The notes under the pieces are model-generated. The model was not told the origin of the DNA and made no database searches. It was given only the letters and a program-made list of their open reading frames with translations. DNA of 7,324 nt from Thiofilum sp039797965. GTDB taxonomy: Bacteria; Pseudomonadota; Gammaproteobacteria; Thiotrichales; Thiotrichaceae. Positions within the stretch are counted from its first letter, which is position 1. Each line of letters starts with the position of its first letter. The position numbers and the translations under genes are program-made. The stretch spans positions 1 through 7,324 of the forward strand of contig JBDKGX010000121.1 in the NCBI GenBank assembly GCA_039797965.1, in the 5' to 3' direction. Of the stretch, positions 5,372 to 7,324 are shown piece after piece.

Positions 5372-6778
5372 ATGAAAGTCAGAACCCGCTTTGCGCCTAG
5401 TCCCACTGGTCTTTTACACATTGGGGGTGCTCGTACAGCGTTATTTTCTTGGCTGTATGCGCGTAAAACTCAAGGCGAGTTTATATTGCGCATCGAGGAT
5501 ACTGACCTTGAACGATCTACACAGGCCTCAATTGATGCCATTCTTGAAGCGATGGACTGGTTAGATTTGCAGTATGATGAAGGCCCTTATTATCAAACTA
5601 AACGCTTTGATCGTTATCGTGAAATCATTCAACAATTACTAGATTCGGGGCATGCTTATAAGTGTTACTGCTCCAAAGAAGAGCTGGATGCGTTACGTGA
5701 AGAGCAAATGGCACGTAAAGAAAAGCCCCGTTATGACGGGCGTTGGCGTGACTCTACTGCGACACCCCCAGAAGGAGTGCAACCGGCGATTCGCTTTAAA
5801 AATCCAGTAGATGGTGTGGTGGAGTTTGATGATTTAGTCCGTGGTAAAATTACGATTGCGAATAGTGAGTTAGATGATCTAATTATTGCTCGTTCGGATG
5901 GTGTGCCGACTTATAACTTAAGTGTGGTAGTCGATGATATTGATATGCAAGTGACACACGTTATTCGTGGGGATGATCATATTAATAATACGCCGCGCCA
6001 AATTAATATTATGCGAGCTTTAGGTGCTGAAATTCCTAAGTTTGCCCATGTTCCTATGATTCTAGGTTCGGACGGGCAGCGCTTATCAAAGCGTCATGGC
6101 GCGGTAGGTGTGATGCAGTATCGAGATGAAGGTTACTTGCCAGAGGCCTTGTTAAACTATTTAGTACGCTTAGGATGGTCGCATGGCGATCAGGAAGTAT
6201 TTTCACGAGATGAGTTAGTACAGCTGTTTGAAATTGAAGATATTAATCGAGCGCCCTCTAGTTTCAGTCCAGATAAATTATTGTGGTTAAATCAGCACTA
6301 TATTAAAACTCTACCTGCTGAACGTATTGCTGAAGAGTTAACATGGCATTTAGAACAACAAAAATTGGATGTTAGCCAAGGCGCTGCCATTACAGAGGTG
6401 ATTGAGGCTCAACGTGAGCGTGCTAAAACATTGGTCGAATTGGTTGCTAGTAGCCGTTATTTTTATGAGCCTGTTACGAGTTATGATGAAGCAGGTATGA
6501 AAAAACAGGTAACTACTGACACACCACGGTACTTAGCCGCAGTGGCAGAGCAATTAGCTCAATTAAGTACTTGGGATGAAGTTAATATCCATCAGGCTAT
6601 TCAAACTAGTTGTGAGCAACTACAGGTAAAACTAGGAAAAGTAGGACCTGCACTACGGTTGGCAACGACGGGAGGTACTTCATCGCCTTCTTTAGAAGTC
6701 ACCCTAAAATTACTAGGTCAATCAGTAACGTTAGAGCGGATTCAGAAATTTATTACTTATGTAGAAAATATTGCATAA
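5372..6778 (+). CDS. gltX: Glutamyl-tRNA synthetase
   Basis: This cytoplasmic class I aminoacyl-tRNA synthetase charges tRNA-Glu with glutamate using ATP. The 468 residues are the normal full length. The HIGH-type signature is in FAPSPTGLLHIGGA (7-20), the KMSKS-type loop is LSKRH (238-242), and IEDTD (41-45), YNLSVVVDD (181-189) and IRGDDH (198-203) are family hallmarks. The C-terminal part (about 320-468) is the helical anticodon-binding region. C98 and C100 of the E. coli zinc site are present, but the positions of its C125 and H127 are W125 and D127, so the zinc site appears lost. AGGA lies 8 bases before ATG, which confirms the start. A long leader precedes it. A strong tRNA promoter begins 6 bases after the stop, with tRNA-Ala and two tRNA-Glu genes following, so the enzyme lies beside its own substrate genes. 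Confidence 0.98.
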   Translation: MKVRTRFAPSPTGLLHIGGARTALFSWLYARKTQGEFILRIEDTDLERSTQASIDAILEAMDWLDLQYDEGPYYQTKRFDRYREIIQQLLDSGHAYKCYCSKEELDALREEQMARKEKPRYDGRWRDSTATPPEGVQPAIRFKNPVDGVVEFDDLVRGKITIANSELDDLIIARSDGVPTYNLSVVVDDIDMQVTHVIRGDDHINNTPRQINIMRALGAEIPKFAHVPMILGSDGQRLSKRHGAVGVMQYRDEGYLPEALLNYLVRLGWSHGDQEVFSRDELVQLFEIEDINRAPSSFSPDKLLWLNQHYIKTLPAERIAEELTWHLEQQKLDVSQGAAITEVIEAQRERAKTLVELVASSRYFYEPVTSYDEAGMKKQVTTDTPRYLAAVAEQLAQLSTWDEVNIHQAIQTSCEQLQVKLGKVGPALRLATTGGTSSPSLEVTLKLLGQSVTLERIQKFITYVENIA

Positions 6779-6783
6779 GAGAC

Positions 6784-6819
6784 TTGACATCAAGCGCATG
6801 TTCAGGAAGAATACGCGCT
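6784..6819 (+). promoter_or_regulatory. Strong sigma70 promoter for the tRNA-Ala/tRNA-Glu unit
   Basis: A perfect -35 TTGACA (6784-6789), a 17-base spacer and -10 AAGAAT (6807-6812, 4 of 6 matches) are followed by a GC-rich discriminator ACGCGC (6813-6818). GC-rich discriminators are typical of stringently controlled stable-RNA promoters. The expected start near 6819 leaves about 11 bases of leader before tRNA-Ala, to be removed by RNase P. Confidence 0.7.
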
Positions 6820-6829
6820 TCCTGAATGT

Positions 6830-6830
<1 letters not shown>
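6797..6830 (+). repeat. Long inverted repeat overlapping the tRNA promoter
   Basis: TTCAGGAAG (6801-6809) and CTTCCTGAA (6818-6826) are perfect 9-base complements around an 8-base loop. With two G-U pairs the stem extends to 13 pairs (6797-6809 with 6818-6830). No T run follows, so it is not a standard terminator. A transcript reading through from gltX would contain the whole hairpin; one starting near 6819 would not. Confidence 0.6.
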
Positions 6831-6905
<75 letters not shown>

Positions 6906-6928
6906 ACTTATCTCCGAACGAGGTTTAT

Positions 6929-7129
6929 ATGGTTCTGGTGGGTAAGATTGGGTTGATATTAGGATTAATCATCACACTAGTTGGCCTAATAGGCGGATTT
7001 AGTGCTATGTTTAGTAACTATGATCAGCTAGCAACATTATTGTTTATGTCAATTCCTGCTGGATTTATTTTAATGTTTGCAGGTTTGTCTACAGTAGTAA
7101 TGTTCACACCCAGAGAAGGAAATAAATAG
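6929..7129 (+). CDS. Tiny two-span membrane protein between tRNA genes
   Basis: A 66-residue hydrophobic protein that I do not recognise. It has two predicted membrane spans, about residues 4-26 (glycine/leucine/isoleucine-rich) and 34-60, joined by a short polar loop (SNYDQ), and a charged tail PREGNK. The even hydrophobicity and the lack of a cleavage site make it an inner-membrane protein rather than a secreted one. GAGG at 6920-6923 is 5 bases before ATG. It begins 23 bases after the CCA of tRNA-Ala and ends 8 bases before tRNA-Glu. Its mRNA is therefore probably part of the tRNA transcript and is released by tRNA processing. Its function cannot be inferred from context. Confidence 0.7.
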   Translation: MVLVGKIGLILGLIITLVGLIGGFSAMFSNYDQLATLLFMSIPAGFILMFAGLSTVVMFTPREGNK

Positions 7130-7137
7130 TAAATAAC

Positions 7138-7213
7138 GTCCCTATCATCTAGTGGCCTAGGATATCGCCCTTTCACGGCGAGTACCGGGGTTCGAATCCC
7201 CGTAGGGACGCCA
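7138..7213 (+). tRNA. tRNA-Glu (anticodon UUC), copy 1
   Basis: A complete 76-base tRNA with encoded CCA. Acceptor arms GTCCCTA (7138-7144) and TAGGGAC (7203-7209) pair fully. The anticodon stem TCGCC/GGCGA encloses CTTTCAC with anticodon TTC at 7172-7174, reading GAA and GAG. T-stem CGGGG/CCCCG has loop TTCGAAT. It is the substrate of the GltX encoded upstream. It has no visible promoter of its own and is probably transcribed with tRNA-Ala. Confidence 0.97.
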
Positions 7214-7240
7214 CTTTAGTGTTTATACAATTCGATCAGT

Positions 7241-7316
7241 GTCCCTATCATCTAGTGGCCTAGGATATCGCCCTTTCACGGCGAGTACCGGGGTTCGAAT
7301 CCCCGTAGGGACGCCA
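7241..7316 (+). tRNA. tRNA-Glu (anticodon UUC), copy 2
   Basis: Base-for-base identical to copy 1, with anticodon TTC at 7275-7277 and encoded CCA at 7314-7316. Only 27 bases separate it from the end of copy 1, with no promoter in between, so both copies should be cut from one precursor. Confidence 0.97.
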
Positions 7317-7324
7317 CTTTAGTG

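Larger units (their letters stand above)
7138..7324 (+). repeat. Tandem duplication of the tRNA-Glu unit
   Basis: Bases 7138-7221 and 7241-7324 are identical over 84 positions, covering the whole tRNA plus eight trailer bases (CTTTAGTG). The period is 103 bases. The match is still perfect where the window ends, so the repeat unit may be longer and further copies may follow. The sequence just 5' of each copy differs. Confidence 0.9.

Noticed and set aside
7138..7324. The tandem repeat as a CRISPR array or attachment-site duplication
   Set aside because: The repeated unit is a complete functional tRNA with its trailer, with one short spacer and no integrase gene nearby.

Overview
The window is an AT-leaning stretch (roughly 43 % GC by eye) of a gammaproteobacterial-type chromosome. 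The order gltX, tRNA-Ala(GGC), tRNA-Glu(UUC) and the PgpA and GluRS sequences fit Gammaproteobacteria. The OmpA/Rab-like GTPase cluster brings to mind Thiotrichaceae-like sulfur bacteria, but that is only an impression and no taxon is proven. All genes lie on the + strand and no mobile element or CRISPR array is visible.

Left part (1-616): a small cysteine-rich protein of unknown function, then a non-coding gap. After it, at 494, comes a well-formed start (AAGGA Shine-Dalgarno plus ATG) whose reading frame hits TAA at 551 and then runs on, in the same frame and without further stops, into the coiled-coil gene at 617-1078. The natural N-terminus of that gene therefore seems to be cut off by a single nonsense codon.

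Centre (494-4482): a tight gene cluster with gaps of 6, 15 and 5 bases. It encodes a coiled-coil protein, an OmpA-domain protein with a large cytoplasmic N-terminus and one internal membrane span, a Rab/Ras-like small GTPase, and an HD-GYP c-di-GMP phosphodiesterase with an unassigned N-terminal domain. The most interesting reading is an envelope-anchored GTPase signalling module with a c-di-GMP output. The parts are read from sequence; the wiring is inference. pgpA (phosphatidylglycerophosphatase A) follows after a short gap, probably with a GTG start at 4522.

Right part (5014-7324): a 358-base non-coding interval holds a hairpin whose only adjacent U-tract is on the minus strand, and a gltX leader with two mutually exclusive hairpins. 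gltX (glutamyl-tRNA synthetase) follows. Six bases after its stop is a strong tRNA-type promoter with a perfect TTGACA box and GC-rich discriminator. It drives tRNA-Ala(GGC), a tiny two-span membrane protein, and at least two identical tandem tRNA-Glu(UUC) genes. The synthetase thus sits next to the genes of its own tRNA substrate, and a small mRNA is sandwiched between tRNA processing sites. The second tRNA-Glu and its repeated flank run into the window end.
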